A stretch of 64,000 nucleotides of DNA from Novosphingobium sp. KCTC 2891 (GTDB lineage: Bacteria > Pseudomonadota > Alphaproteobacteria > Sphingomonadales > Sphingomonadaceae). The notes under the pieces are model-generated. The model made no database searches and had not been told where the DNA came from. It saw nothing but the letters and a program-made list of their open reading frames with translations. The position numbers were made by a program, and so were the translations under genes. This document shows positions 17,522 through 24,234 of this stretch, one piece after another (position 1 is the first letter of the stretch; each line of letters opens with the position of its first letter). The stretch covers positions 58,706 to 122,705 of the forward strand of contig NZ_JAPCZG010000008.1 of NCBI RefSeq assembly GCF_025938155.1, read 5' to 3'.

Positions 17522-19114
17522 TCAGTTTACCTGCCGTTCGTGTCCGGCCCAATACGGCTCGCGCAGCGTACGGCGCAGGATCTTGCCGGAAGGATTGCGC
17601 GGCAGCGCCGCGATCACATCGACCGACTTGGGCACCTTGAAGCCCGCCAGCCGCTCGCGCGTCCACTCGATCACGCTGGCCGGATCGATCGTGTGGCCGG
17701 GCTTGGGCACGCAGACGGCCTTGACCGCTTCGCCCCAGGTCTGGTCGGGCACGCCGATCACCGCCACTTCCAGCACGTCCGGATGGCCGTAGATCGCGCT
17801 TTCGACCTGCGCCGGATAGACGTTCTCGCCGCCGGAGATGATCATGTCCTTGATGCGGTCGTGCATGTAGACATAGCCGTCTTCGTCGATGTAGCCGGCG
17901 TCGCCCGTGGCGATCCAGCCATCGTCGGTCAGCGTGGCGCGCGTGGCTTCGGGCAGCTTCCAGTAACAGATCATGTTGTTGGACGACCGCGTCTGGATCT
18001 CGCCGATGGCGCCGGGGGGCAGCGTTTCGCCGTTATCGCCCACCACGCGCACTTCCACGCCGGGCAGCGGCTTGCCCGCCGAGCGCATCCGCTGGTTGCC
18101 TTCGGGCGTATGGTCTTCCGGCGGCAACATGCAGATCGTGCCGGTGGTCTCTGTCATGCCATAGGCTTGGATGAACTCGGCATCGAACATGGCGATGCAT
18201 TCGCGCAGCAGTTCGAGCGGGATCGGCGATGCGCCATAGATGATGTATTTCAGGCGGCTGAAGTCGGTGCTGGCGCAGTCCGGGTGGTTGAGCAGCATCT
18301 GCAACGCCGCGGGCACGATGAAGAAGCGCGTCACGCCCTTCTGCTCCACCGCATCGAACACGGCGCGCGGCTCGAACTCCGACAGGATAATGCCCGGAAG
18401 GCCCGCGCCTAGCGCCATCACGCCCAGCCCGGTGCCGCCGATGTGCGCGCAGGGCATGGCGACAAGGATCGCCTCGTCGTCGGAAACGATCTGGTGCGGC
18501 AATTGCTGGCCCACGGTCTGCTTGCGCAGCCCGAACAGGTTGAGGTTGGACAGCACGGCGCCCTTGGGATTGCCGGTGGTGCCCGAGGTATAGAGCTGCA
18601 GCACCGCGTCCTCCGGTCCTGCCGGGGTGAAGGTGGCGCGGCCGGCGGCGTTGATCCAGCCGCGCGCTTCCTTGGCGGTGAAGCAGCGCAGCACCGAAGG
18701 CAACGCGGCGAAAGTGTCCTGCACCCCCTCGAACCCGTCACCCAGGAACACCGCCTTGGCCTCGGCATTTTCTGCGATCCACGCGGCTTCGGGCACGGCG
18801 AGCCGCCAGCCGATCGGCACCATCACCACGCCCACGCGCGCGGCGGCGAAGAACAGCGTGAAGTATAGCGCCGAGTTCTTGCCCAGCCAGGCGATGCGGT
18901 CGCCCTTGCCAATGCCCATCGCCGCCAGCGCGCCCACCGCGCGCGCGGTCGTCTCTTCCAGCTCACCATAGGTCAGCACCGCGTCCGGTCCGTCGAGCGC
19001 GATGCGGCCTGGCCGGTCCTCCGCCCAGAACCGGATGAAGTCATCAAAGGTGAGCAAGTGCGCGGTGCGCTCCGCAATAGTCTGCGGAACGCTCGCGAGC
19101 GTCGTTTCAGTCAT
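17522..19114 (-). CDS. Acyl-CoA synthetase / AMP-dependent ligase
   Basis: A 530-residue adenylate-forming enzyme starting at ATG 19114. Motifs: P-loop-like YTSGTTGNPKGAVLS (about residues 172-186), YGMTETTG, the hinge/ATP motif GWIATGDAGYIDEDGY...DRIKDMIISGGENVYP, and the catalytic lysine in PRNPSGKILRR near the C-terminus. It activates a carboxylic acid to its CoA thioester through an acyl-adenylate in the cytoplasm. The substrate class (long-chain, aromatic or cyclic) cannot be fixed from sequence. It follows the MpaB-type oxygenase by 28 bp on the same strand, so the two probably share the palindromic promoter at 20112-20150. Confidence 0.92.
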   Translation of the reverse strand: MTETTLASVPQTIAERTAHLLTFDDFIRFWAEDRPGRIALDGPDAVLTYGELEETTARAVGALAAMGIGKGDRIAWLGKNSALYFTLFFAAARVGVVMVPIGWRLAVPEAAWIAENAEAKAVFLGDGFEGVQDTFAALPSVLRCFTAKEARGWINAAGRATFTPAGPEDAVLQLYTSGTTGNPKGAVLSNLNLFGLRKQTVGQQLPHQIVSDDEAILVAMPCAHIGGTGLGVMALGAGLPGIILSEFEPRAVFDAVEQKGVTRFFIVPAALQMLLNHPDCASTDFSRLKYIIYGASPIPLELLRECIAMFDAEFIQAYGMTETTGTICMLPPEDHTPEGNQRMRSAGKPLPGVEVRVVGDNGETLPPGAIGEIQTRSSNNMICYWKLPEATRATLTDDGWIATGDAGYIDEDGYVYMHDRIKDMIISGGENVYPAQVESAIYGHPDVLEVAVIGVPDQTWGEAVKAVCVPKPGHTIDPASVIEWTRERLAGFKVPKSVDVIAALPRNPSGKILRRTLREPYWAGHERQVN

Positions 19115-19142
19115 GCCCCTAGTCTCCCGGACCGTGATTCTT

Positions 19143-20093
19143 TTATCGTTTGGCCGTGAGGATGCGTTGCTGGCGTTCGTATGGCAACCACGCAAAACTG
19201 CCGGGCAGGCCCAGCCGCTCGGCCGCCTGCCACGCGGGAGAGGTCGTGTCGCGCCAGGTATCGGCCAGCTTGCCGGCGGTCCGAAGCGCCATGCGGTCGA
19301 AGGTGGTGAGGTCCCACTCCGCGCCAAGTTCCAGCCGCTCACGCACCACGGGGGGCAGGATGGAGACCGCACCGCGCGCCAGCGCCCGGTGCAGGAACTT
19401 GGGCGTGCCCGGCGCCGCCTTGCCCGAAGCGATGATGTCGAGGAACTCGGTGTTGATCGGGTGCGGCTCGAAATCGGGCAGAAGCGCGTTCATCATGTCC
19501 ATGAAGTCGGCTTCGGACGCGGCGCTGTGAGTCACGCCGTAAAGCGCGCCAACCGTCTGGCCTTCCTCGAAAAAGCGGGTCTGGTCTGCTTCCGAAAGCG
19601 GACGGACGAACGTGTGATAGGCCTTCATGAAGCCATAACCGGCGGTGGCATGGACCCAGTTGAGCAGTTCCGGTTCCAGGGCCTGATACGCGCGCCCACC
19701 GGGCGTCTCGCCGCCCACCTTGGCGTGCATCTTGGTCACCGCGCCGATCACCTTGCGGGCCATCGATGCGGGGCCATAGACCCCCACCATCGCCGCCGTG
19801 CCGGTGCGGCGCGAACGGCCGATGGGGTCGATCGGATAGACCGAATGGTCCCACACGCCGCTGCGGATTCGCGCGTCGGCGAATTCGAGCAGCACCGCTG
19901 CCACGCCGCCCACGCCCATCGCGATCATGTTGCGGAACACCTTCCACTGCACCGAATCGGGCGCGATCAGCGACGGTTCTCCCACCGGGTTGCGGAAATC
20001 GACCTTCCATTCGCGGGAAGCGGCCTTGCGCGCCCGCTCGGCGAGTGCCGGGGCGATGGTGTTTTCGTTCGTCTCGGGATCGTGCAGGGCCAA
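19143..20093 (-). CDS. Oxygenase MpaB/Lcp family protein (DUF2236)
   Basis: A 316-residue protein of the DUF2236 family, recognised from segments such as VFRNMIAMGVGGVAAVLLEFADARI, WDHSVYPIDPIGRSRRTG and HATAGYGFMKAYHTFVRPLSEAD. Known relatives include MpaB, which cleaves a farnesyl chain, and latex-clearing protein Lcp, a haem oxygenase that cleaves polyisoprene. Activity here is inferred from family only. The start is a TTG at 20093 with GGAGA 7-8 bp upstream; no in-frame ATG fits better. First gene of a likely operon with the acyl-CoA synthetase and divergent from a TetR gene, whose double operator is 19-57 bp upstream. Confidence 0.82.
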   Translation of the reverse strand: MALHDPETNENTIAPALAERARKAASREWKVDFRNPVGEPSLIAPDSVQWKVFRNMIAMGVGGVAAVLLEFADARIRSGVWDHSVYPIDPIGRSRRTGTAAMVGVYGPASMARKVIGAVTKMHAKVGGETPGGRAYQALEPELLNWVHATAGYGFMKAYHTFVRPLSEADQTRFFEEGQTVGALYGVTHSAASEADFMDMMNALLPDFEPHPINTEFLDIIASGKAAPGTPKFLHRALARGAVSILPPVVRERLELGAEWDLTTFDRMALRTAGKLADTWRDTTSPAWQAAERLGLPGSFAWLPYERQQRILTAKR

Positions 20094-20111
20094 GGGGTTT
20101 CTCCGGTCTAT

Positions 20112-20150
20112 ACCTATCACGTGATATAGGTGAATTATCACGTGATAGGT
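20112..20150. promoter_or_regulatory. 39-bp double palindrome operator, probably for the adjacent TetR regulator
   Basis: ACCTATCACGTGATA (20112-20126) and TATCACGTGATAGGT (20136-20150) are perfect inverted copies separated by 9 bp. Each contains the self-palindrome TATCACGTGATA, with centres 21 bp apart. It fills the divergent gap between the MpaB-type gene (start 20093) and the TetR gene (start 20187), so it probably controls both. Confidence 0.8.
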
Positions 20151-20186
20151 TTCCCCGCAACACGTTCCGCCGTATAGGGGCGGCCC

Positions 20187-20906
20187 ATGACACAATCGCC
20201 TTTTGCAAACCTTTCCGATGCCGCTGCCGCCACAGCTTCCGGCGCGGAAGGTATCCCAGGGAATGAGCACGCGAACGAAACCACGGCCCAGCGCATCCTG
20301 CGCACCGGCATGGCCTGTTTCGCGCGTGAAGGCTTTGCCGGTGCGACCACGCGGATGATCGCCTCCGCTGCGGGCGTGACGCTTCCCGTGATCGCCTATC
20401 ACTTCGGCAACAAGGATGGCCTGCACCGCGCCTGTGCGCACGAAATCGTCGAGCAGCACCGCCGCCGCCTGCTGCCGCTCGTGGCTGCCGCGCGCACCGC
20501 GGCGGACGAGGGGGCGCTTTCGCCGCAGGACGCGCGCGCGTGGCTGGAGCGTATCCTGACCGCGCTGGTGGAGGCGATCACCGCCGATGCGGACCAGCGG
20601 CTCGCGACCGATTTCGTGCTGCGCGAAATGAGCGAGCAGGGACCGGGGTATGACTTGCTTTACGATAAGCTGTGGATGCCCGGCATCGGCCTTGTCGCCG
20701 ATCTGCTGGCGCTTGCGCGCGGTCAGGCGCGGGCAGGGGAGGATGAGCGGATCGGCGCGCTGATGCTGCTCGCTTCGCTTTCCGCCTTCACGCGCGAGGA
20801 ACCGGTGGCCCGCGCCTTCCTCGGCTGGGACAGTCTGGAGGATGGCCGGCGCCATGCCATCGCCCGCGCTGCCCACCGTCTGCTGGCCGGTCTCCTGATT
20901 GCATAG
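20187..20906 (+). CDS. TetR-family transcriptional regulator (CerR/DUF1956-like)
   Basis: A 239-residue repressor-type protein. The N-terminal helix-turn-helix (about residues 30-78) includes ARILRTGMACFAREGFAGATTR-like residues, then MIASAAGVTLPVIAYHFGNKDGL, the TetR recognition helix. The all-helical C-terminal ligand domain contains VLREMSEQGPG, reminiscent of the CerR/DUF1956 group. It is divergent from the oxygenase/CoA-ligase operon with a 39-bp double palindrome between, suggesting autoregulation and control of that operon, relieved by a substrate or CoA ester. The ligand is unknown. Confidence 0.88.
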   Translation: MTQSPFANLSDAAAATASGAEGIPGNEHANETTAQRILRTGMACFAREGFAGATTRMIASAAGVTLPVIAYHFGNKDGLHRACAHEIVEQHRRRLLPLVAAARTAADEGALSPQDARAWLERILTALVEAITADADQRLATDFVLREMSEQGPGYDLLYDKLWMPGIGLVADLLALARGQARAGEDERIGALMLLASLSAFTREEPVARAFLGWDSLEDGRRHAIARAAHRLLAGLLIA

Positions 20907-20933
20907 CCGGGCTTGCGGCATCCCCACCGGGTC

Positions 20934-20951
20934 GTTATCAAGTTTGATAAA
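20934..20951 (+). promoter_or_regulatory. GTTATCA-N4-TGATAAA operator before the acyl-CoA dehydrogenase
   Basis: GTTATCA (20934-20940), AGTT, TGATAAA (20945-20951): an imperfect palindrome 20 bp before the dehydrogenase ATG. The same motif occurs at 23381-23398 and 24166-24183, near the TetR gene at 23407-24081. Confidence 0.7.
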
Positions 20952-20971
20952 CAATTCGACGGGGAATGAAG

Positions 20972-22201
20972 ATGGACCTGGACTGGACGGCCGAGGATCT
21001 GGCCTTTGCCGAGGAAGCGCGCGCCTTTTTTGAAAAGGAGCTGACTCCCGAACTGCGCGATGCCGGCCGCCTCATGACCAGCGTCTATGGCGATCACGAT
21101 CTGGGCATGGAGTGGCAGGCGAAGCTCCACGCCAAGGGCTGGGCCGCGCCGAACTGGCAGCCCGAACACGGCGGACAGGACTGGACCGACGCGCAGCATT
21201 ACCTGTTCGACCGCGAGCGCGTGCTGGCCGGTGCGCCGCCCACCTCGCCGATGGGCATCCACATGGTCGCCTATGTGATCCAGGCTTTCGGCACGCCTGC
21301 GCAAAAGGAGTTCTTCCTGCCCCGCATCCTGACGGGCGAGATTTTCTTCTGCCAGGGCTACAGCGAGCCGCAGTCGGGCTCGGATCTCGCGTCGCTGCAG
21401 ATGCGCGCGGATTCGGATGGCGACGATTTCATTCTCAACGGCTCGAAGATCTGGACCACCCATGCGCAGCAGGCGAACTGGATGTTCTGCCTTGTGCGCA
21501 CGACGCGCGGCCTGCGCCCGCAGCAGGGCATCACGTTCTTGCTGCTGGACATGACCGCGCCGGGCGTGGTCGTGCGTCCGCTGGTGATGACCTCGGGCGA
21601 AACGGTGCAGAACCAGATCTTCTTCACCGACGTGCGCGTCCCCAAGGCCAATGTCGTGGGCGCCATCGACGATGGCTGGACGGTGGCGAAGTATCTGCTC
21701 GAATTCGAGCGCGGCGCGCGCGGTTATGCGGCTGGCCTGAAAGTGCGCGCAGAGGCGCTGCGCGAACAGGCACGCACCGCGCCCACGCCTTCGGGCACGC
21801 TGCTCGATGACGAGGTCTTCGCCTCGCGCCTCGCGCGGCTGATGATGAAGCTCGATGTGCTGGAAGTGCTGGAGTTCAAGCTGCTCAGCGCCGCCAACGA
21901 CGATGGCTCGGTCGGCGCGCTGTCGTCGATGATGAAAGTGCTCGGTACCGAGCTGGCGACCGAGATGACCGAACTCGCCTACCGCGCGGCGGGCACCACC
22001 GGCACGATCTACCAGCCGCACGGCACCCGTCCTGGCGGCGCGGTGCCCGGCCACGTGCCACCGGCCGATGGCAGCATCGTGGGCGATGTGTGGCAGGCGC
22101 TGGCCCCGCTGCGCTACTTCAACGAACGCGCCGGGCCGATCTATGCCGGCTCGAACGAGATCCAGCGCAACATTCTGGCGAAGCGCGTGCTCGGCCTCTG
22201 A
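20972..22201 (+). CDS. Acyl-CoA dehydrogenase, large subunit type
   Basis: A 409-residue FAD enzyme of the acyl-CoA dehydrogenase superfamily: N-terminal helical domain (to about 115), central beta domain with the FAD-contacting QGYSEPQSGSDLASL (about 128-142) and DDFILNGSKIWTT, and a C-terminal helical domain ending GPIYAGSNEIQRNILAKRVLGL. It introduces a C2-C3 double bond into an acyl-CoA. ATG 20972 is preferred over 20966 because GGGGA is then properly spaced. It has its own operator and ends at a strong bidirectional terminator. A smaller dehydrogenase homologue lies convergently beyond it; the pair may form a heteromeric enzyme like those of steroid degradation. Confidence 0.9.
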   Translation: MDLDWTAEDLAFAEEARAFFEKELTPELRDAGRLMTSVYGDHDLGMEWQAKLHAKGWAAPNWQPEHGGQDWTDAQHYLFDRERVLAGAPPTSPMGIHMVAYVIQAFGTPAQKEFFLPRILTGEIFFCQGYSEPQSGSDLASLQMRADSDGDDFILNGSKIWTTHAQQANWMFCLVRTTRGLRPQQGITFLLLDMTAPGVVVRPLVMTSGETVQNQIFFTDVRVPKANVVGAIDDGWTVAKYLLEFERGARGYAAGLKVRAEALREQARTAPTPSGTLLDDEVFASRLARLMMKLDVLEVLEFKLLSAANDDGSVGALSSMMKVLGTELATEMTELAYRAAGTTGTIYQPHGTRPGGAVPGHVPPADGSIVGDVWQALAPLRYFNERAGPIYAGSNEIQRNILAKRVLGL

Positions 22202-22216
22202 GCCACGCTGCGGCCC

Positions 22217-22257
22217 AAAAGAAACCCCGGCCTTTCGCAAGGCCGGGGTTTCTTTTT
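22217..22257. terminator. Bidirectional rho-independent terminator between two acyl-CoA dehydrogenase genes
   Basis: AAAGAAACCCCGGCCTT (22218-22234) pairs with AAGGCCGGGGTTTCTTT (from 22239) around a 4-nt TCGC loop. An A-run precedes and a T-run follows, so it can stop transcription from both convergent genes. Confidence 0.92.
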
Positions 22258-22279
22258 GTGCAACGATGCGGCGGCGGGA

Positions 22280-23359
22280 TCAGGCCACGCGCAGCTTCCG
22301 GTAGCGCGCGACATGGGCGTCGACATCGCCGAACTGGTTTTCGATCGCAGTCGTGCGGCGGAAATAGTGACCGACGCGCAGTTCTTCGGTCAGGCCCATT
22401 GCGCCGTGAAGCTGCACGGCCTGCTGTCCTACATAGCGCACCGCTTCGCCGATGGTCGCCTTGGCCGCCGAGACCGCTGCGCTGTCGTCGCCGCGCAGCG
22501 CCGCGAGGATCGCTGCCGCCGCGCTCTGCTCGATGTGAATGCGCATATCGACCATGCGATGCTGCAGCACCTGGAACGAGGCGAGTGCCTGCCCGAATTG
22601 CTTACGCTGCTTGGTGTAGTCGATGGTGTCGTCCAGCATCGTGCGCATCAGCCCGGTCGCCTCTGCGCAGATCGCGGCAGTGCCCGCATCGACCGCCGCG
22701 ACAATCGCTTCGGCCACGCCGTCACCCACCGCAACCAGATCGGCCGGGGTGTTCTCCAGCCGGATGTCGGCGGCGGGATGATCGTCGATCAGGCGGTAGG
22801 CGCGCAGGGGCAGGGCGCTGCCGGCACCGCGCAGGCGGAACACGGCGGGACCCTTGTCGGTCTGTGCGGTGACGAGCACGGTATCGGCCTCTTCGGCCCA
22901 GCGCACGGCGCGCTTGGTGCCCGTCAGGTGCCATTCGGTGCCGTTCAGGATGGCCGTGGTGCGGATCGAAAGCGCGTCGCCGCGGCTCTGCTCCTCTTCC
23001 CAGCCCAGTACGATCACGCTGCCGGCGGCAAGAGCCTTGCCCAGTTCGTCCTGTCCGCCCAGCTTGCCCAGCAGGGTGCCCGCGATCACCGGGCCTTCGA
23101 CGTAAGGCGTGGGCGCCAGCGCGCCGCCAAGCGCGTCCATCACCACCATGTGCGATTGCGCGCCGCCACCGAAGCCGCCCCAGGCTTCGGGCAGGCCTGC
23201 GCCGGCAAGGCCCAGTGCGCCGTGGATCTCGTCCCAGAACGCGCGCTGCCGGGCACCGCCGAGCAGTTCGCGGCGCCGGTCGAAGGCGAGATATTGCTTC
23301 AACCAGCCCGCCACGCTGTCGGACAGCATACGCAGGTCGTCGTCGAGTTCGAGGTTCAC
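22280..23359 (-). CDS. Acyl-CoA dehydrogenase, small subunit type
   Basis: A 359-residue acyl-CoA dehydrogenase homologue, shorter than classical enzymes. It begins at a GTG (23359) with GGGAG upstream. Segments seen: GLAGAGLPEAWGGFGGG in the N-terminal domain, LNGTEWHLTGTKRAV in the middle domain, and YTKQRKQFGQALASFQVLQHRMVDM and VQLHGAMGLTEEL in the C-terminal domain. The short length and divergent beta domain resemble the second subunit of heteromeric alpha/beta acyl-CoA dehydrogenases. An operator motif lies 22-39 bp upstream of the start, matching that of the large dehydrogenase, so the two are probably co-induced from opposite strands. Confidence 0.88.
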   Translation of the reverse strand: MNLELDDDLRMLSDSVAGWLKQYLAFDRRRELLGGARQRAFWDEIHGALGLAGAGLPEAWGGFGGGAQSHMVVMDALGGALAPTPYVEGPVIAGTLLGKLGGQDELGKALAAGSVIVLGWEEEQSRGDALSIRTTAILNGTEWHLTGTKRAVRWAEEADTVLVTAQTDKGPAVFRLRGAGSALPLRAYRLIDDHPAADIRLENTPADLVAVGDGVAEAIVAAVDAGTAAICAEATGLMRTMLDDTIDYTKQRKQFGQALASFQVLQHRMVDMRIHIEQSAAAAILAALRGDDSAAVSAAKATIGEAVRYVGQQAVQLHGAMGLTEELRVGHYFRRTTAIENQFGDVDAHVARYRKLRVA

Positions 23360-23380
23360 CTTGCAGTCTCCCAGGGTCTG

Positions 23381-23398
23381 TTTATCAACCCTGATAAC
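23381..23398 (-). promoter_or_regulatory. GTTATCA-N4-TGATAAA operator before the small acyl-CoA dehydrogenase
   Basis: On the minus strand GTTATCA, GGGT, TGATAAA: the same near-palindrome as at 20934-20951. It lies in the 47-bp gap between the TetR stop codon and the dehydrogenase GTG, suggesting a separate regulated promoter for the dehydrogenase. Confidence 0.7.
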
Positions 23399-23406
23399 GA
23401 GACTGT

Positions 23407-24081
23407 TCAGAGAAGCAAGCCGCGCATCAGCGTTTCGACGGTCTGTTCGCGGTAGCGCGCATGAAGCTCCGGATCGGCGTTTGGAATTCCCCCGAACACC
23501 GCCGAAAGCGTGAAGCGGTTGGAATAGAGCCCGTCGGCCGACCCGATCGTGTTGAAGTAGAACAGCTTGGGATCGAGTGGCCGGAACTCGCCCGCTTCCA
23601 CACCCGCCGTGATGATGCGCGCCTGCGCATTGGCGATCGGCATCAGCAGTTCCTCGGCGATGTGGCGCACGCGCAGGGGATCGGATTCGCGCACCATCAC
23701 CTGGATCAGGCGGTTGAGGTAGGGGATCTGGTAATAGGTATCGATGATGCCGCGCAGGTGGATGCGCATCCGTTCTGTCGGCGTCACGTCGAGCTTGAAC
23801 AGGCGGTCGAGCTGGCGAATGCGCCTGTAGACGTCGCGGTCGAGTAGCGCGGCGAGCAGGCCTTCCTTGCTGCCGAAGAAATAGCGAATCATCGCGTGGT
23901 TCACCCCCGCGCGCGCCGCGATGTCGACAATCCCGATTTCCACCGTGTCCAGCTCGCGCATCAGCGCGCTGGCCGCGTCGAGCAGCGCTTCGCGGCTGTT
24001 CTCTCGTCCCGCGCGCGGTGAGGGGGCGCGCGGCGTGGGCGTGCGGGAAGGGTTGGCCGGGCTTCGGCTGGCATTGGTCAT
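23407..24081 (-). CDS. TetR-family transcriptional regulator
   Basis: A 224-residue regulator. A proline/serine/arginine-rich N-terminal tail of about 27 residues is followed by a TetR helix-turn-helix (about 28-75) with VDIAARAGVNHAMIRYFFGSKEGLLAALL. The C-terminal helical ligand domain includes RMRIHLRGIIDTYYQIPYLN. It is divergent from the TonB receptor gene and upstream of the small dehydrogenase gene. Copies of GTTATCA-N4-TGATAAC lie at 24166 (before this gene and the receptor), at 23381 and at 20934, making it the best candidate for binding that motif. The ligand is unknown. Confidence 0.88.
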   Translation of the reverse strand: MTNASRSPANPSRTPTPRAPSPRAGRENSREALLDAASALMRELDTVEIGIVDIAARAGVNHAMIRYFFGSKEGLLAALLDRDVYRRIRQLDRLFKLDVTPTERMRIHLRGIIDTYYQIPYLNRLIQVMVRESDPLRVRHIAEELLMPIANAQARIITAGVEAGEFRPLDPKLFYFNTIGSADGLYSNRFTLSAVFGGIPNADPELHARYREQTVETLMRGLLL

Positions 24082-24165
24082 GACTTCGTTTGCGCTCCCC
24101 GTGGGCCACTTGGCAAGCGACGGCCTGCCACTTTTGGCAAATCTGCAACACTCGCAGAAAACTTA

Positions 24166-24183
24166 GTTATCATGATTGATAAC
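24166..24183. promoter_or_regulatory. GTTATCA-N4-TGATAAC operator in the TetR/TonB-receptor divergent gap
   Basis: GTTATCA (24166-24172), TGAT, TGATAAC (24177-24183): the most perfect copy of the repeated motif, with 7-bp arms, between the divergent TetR gene (start 24081) and TonB-receptor gene (start 24235). Confidence 0.75.
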
Positions 24184-24186
24184 TGA

Positions 24187-24200
24187 TTATCGGGTGATAA
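24187..24200. promoter_or_regulatory. Second palindrome TTATC-N4-GATAA before the TonB receptor
   Basis: TTATC, GGGT, GATAA at 24187-24200, centred 19 bp from the preceding operator. Its 4-bp spacing matches TTATC-ACGT-GATA in the other TetR operator (20135-20147) better than the N4-TGATAAC motif next to it, so a second regulator may bind here. Confidence 0.45.
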
Positions 24201-24234
24201 AAGGCCGCAAACAAGGGTTCATGGGAGAGTAGAA

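Noticed and set aside
23360..24151. Upstream extension of the small acyl-CoA dehydrogenase frame
   Set aside because: It overlaps the TetR gene in another frame and is non-conserved; the GTG at 23359 with a GGGAG site gives the normal start.
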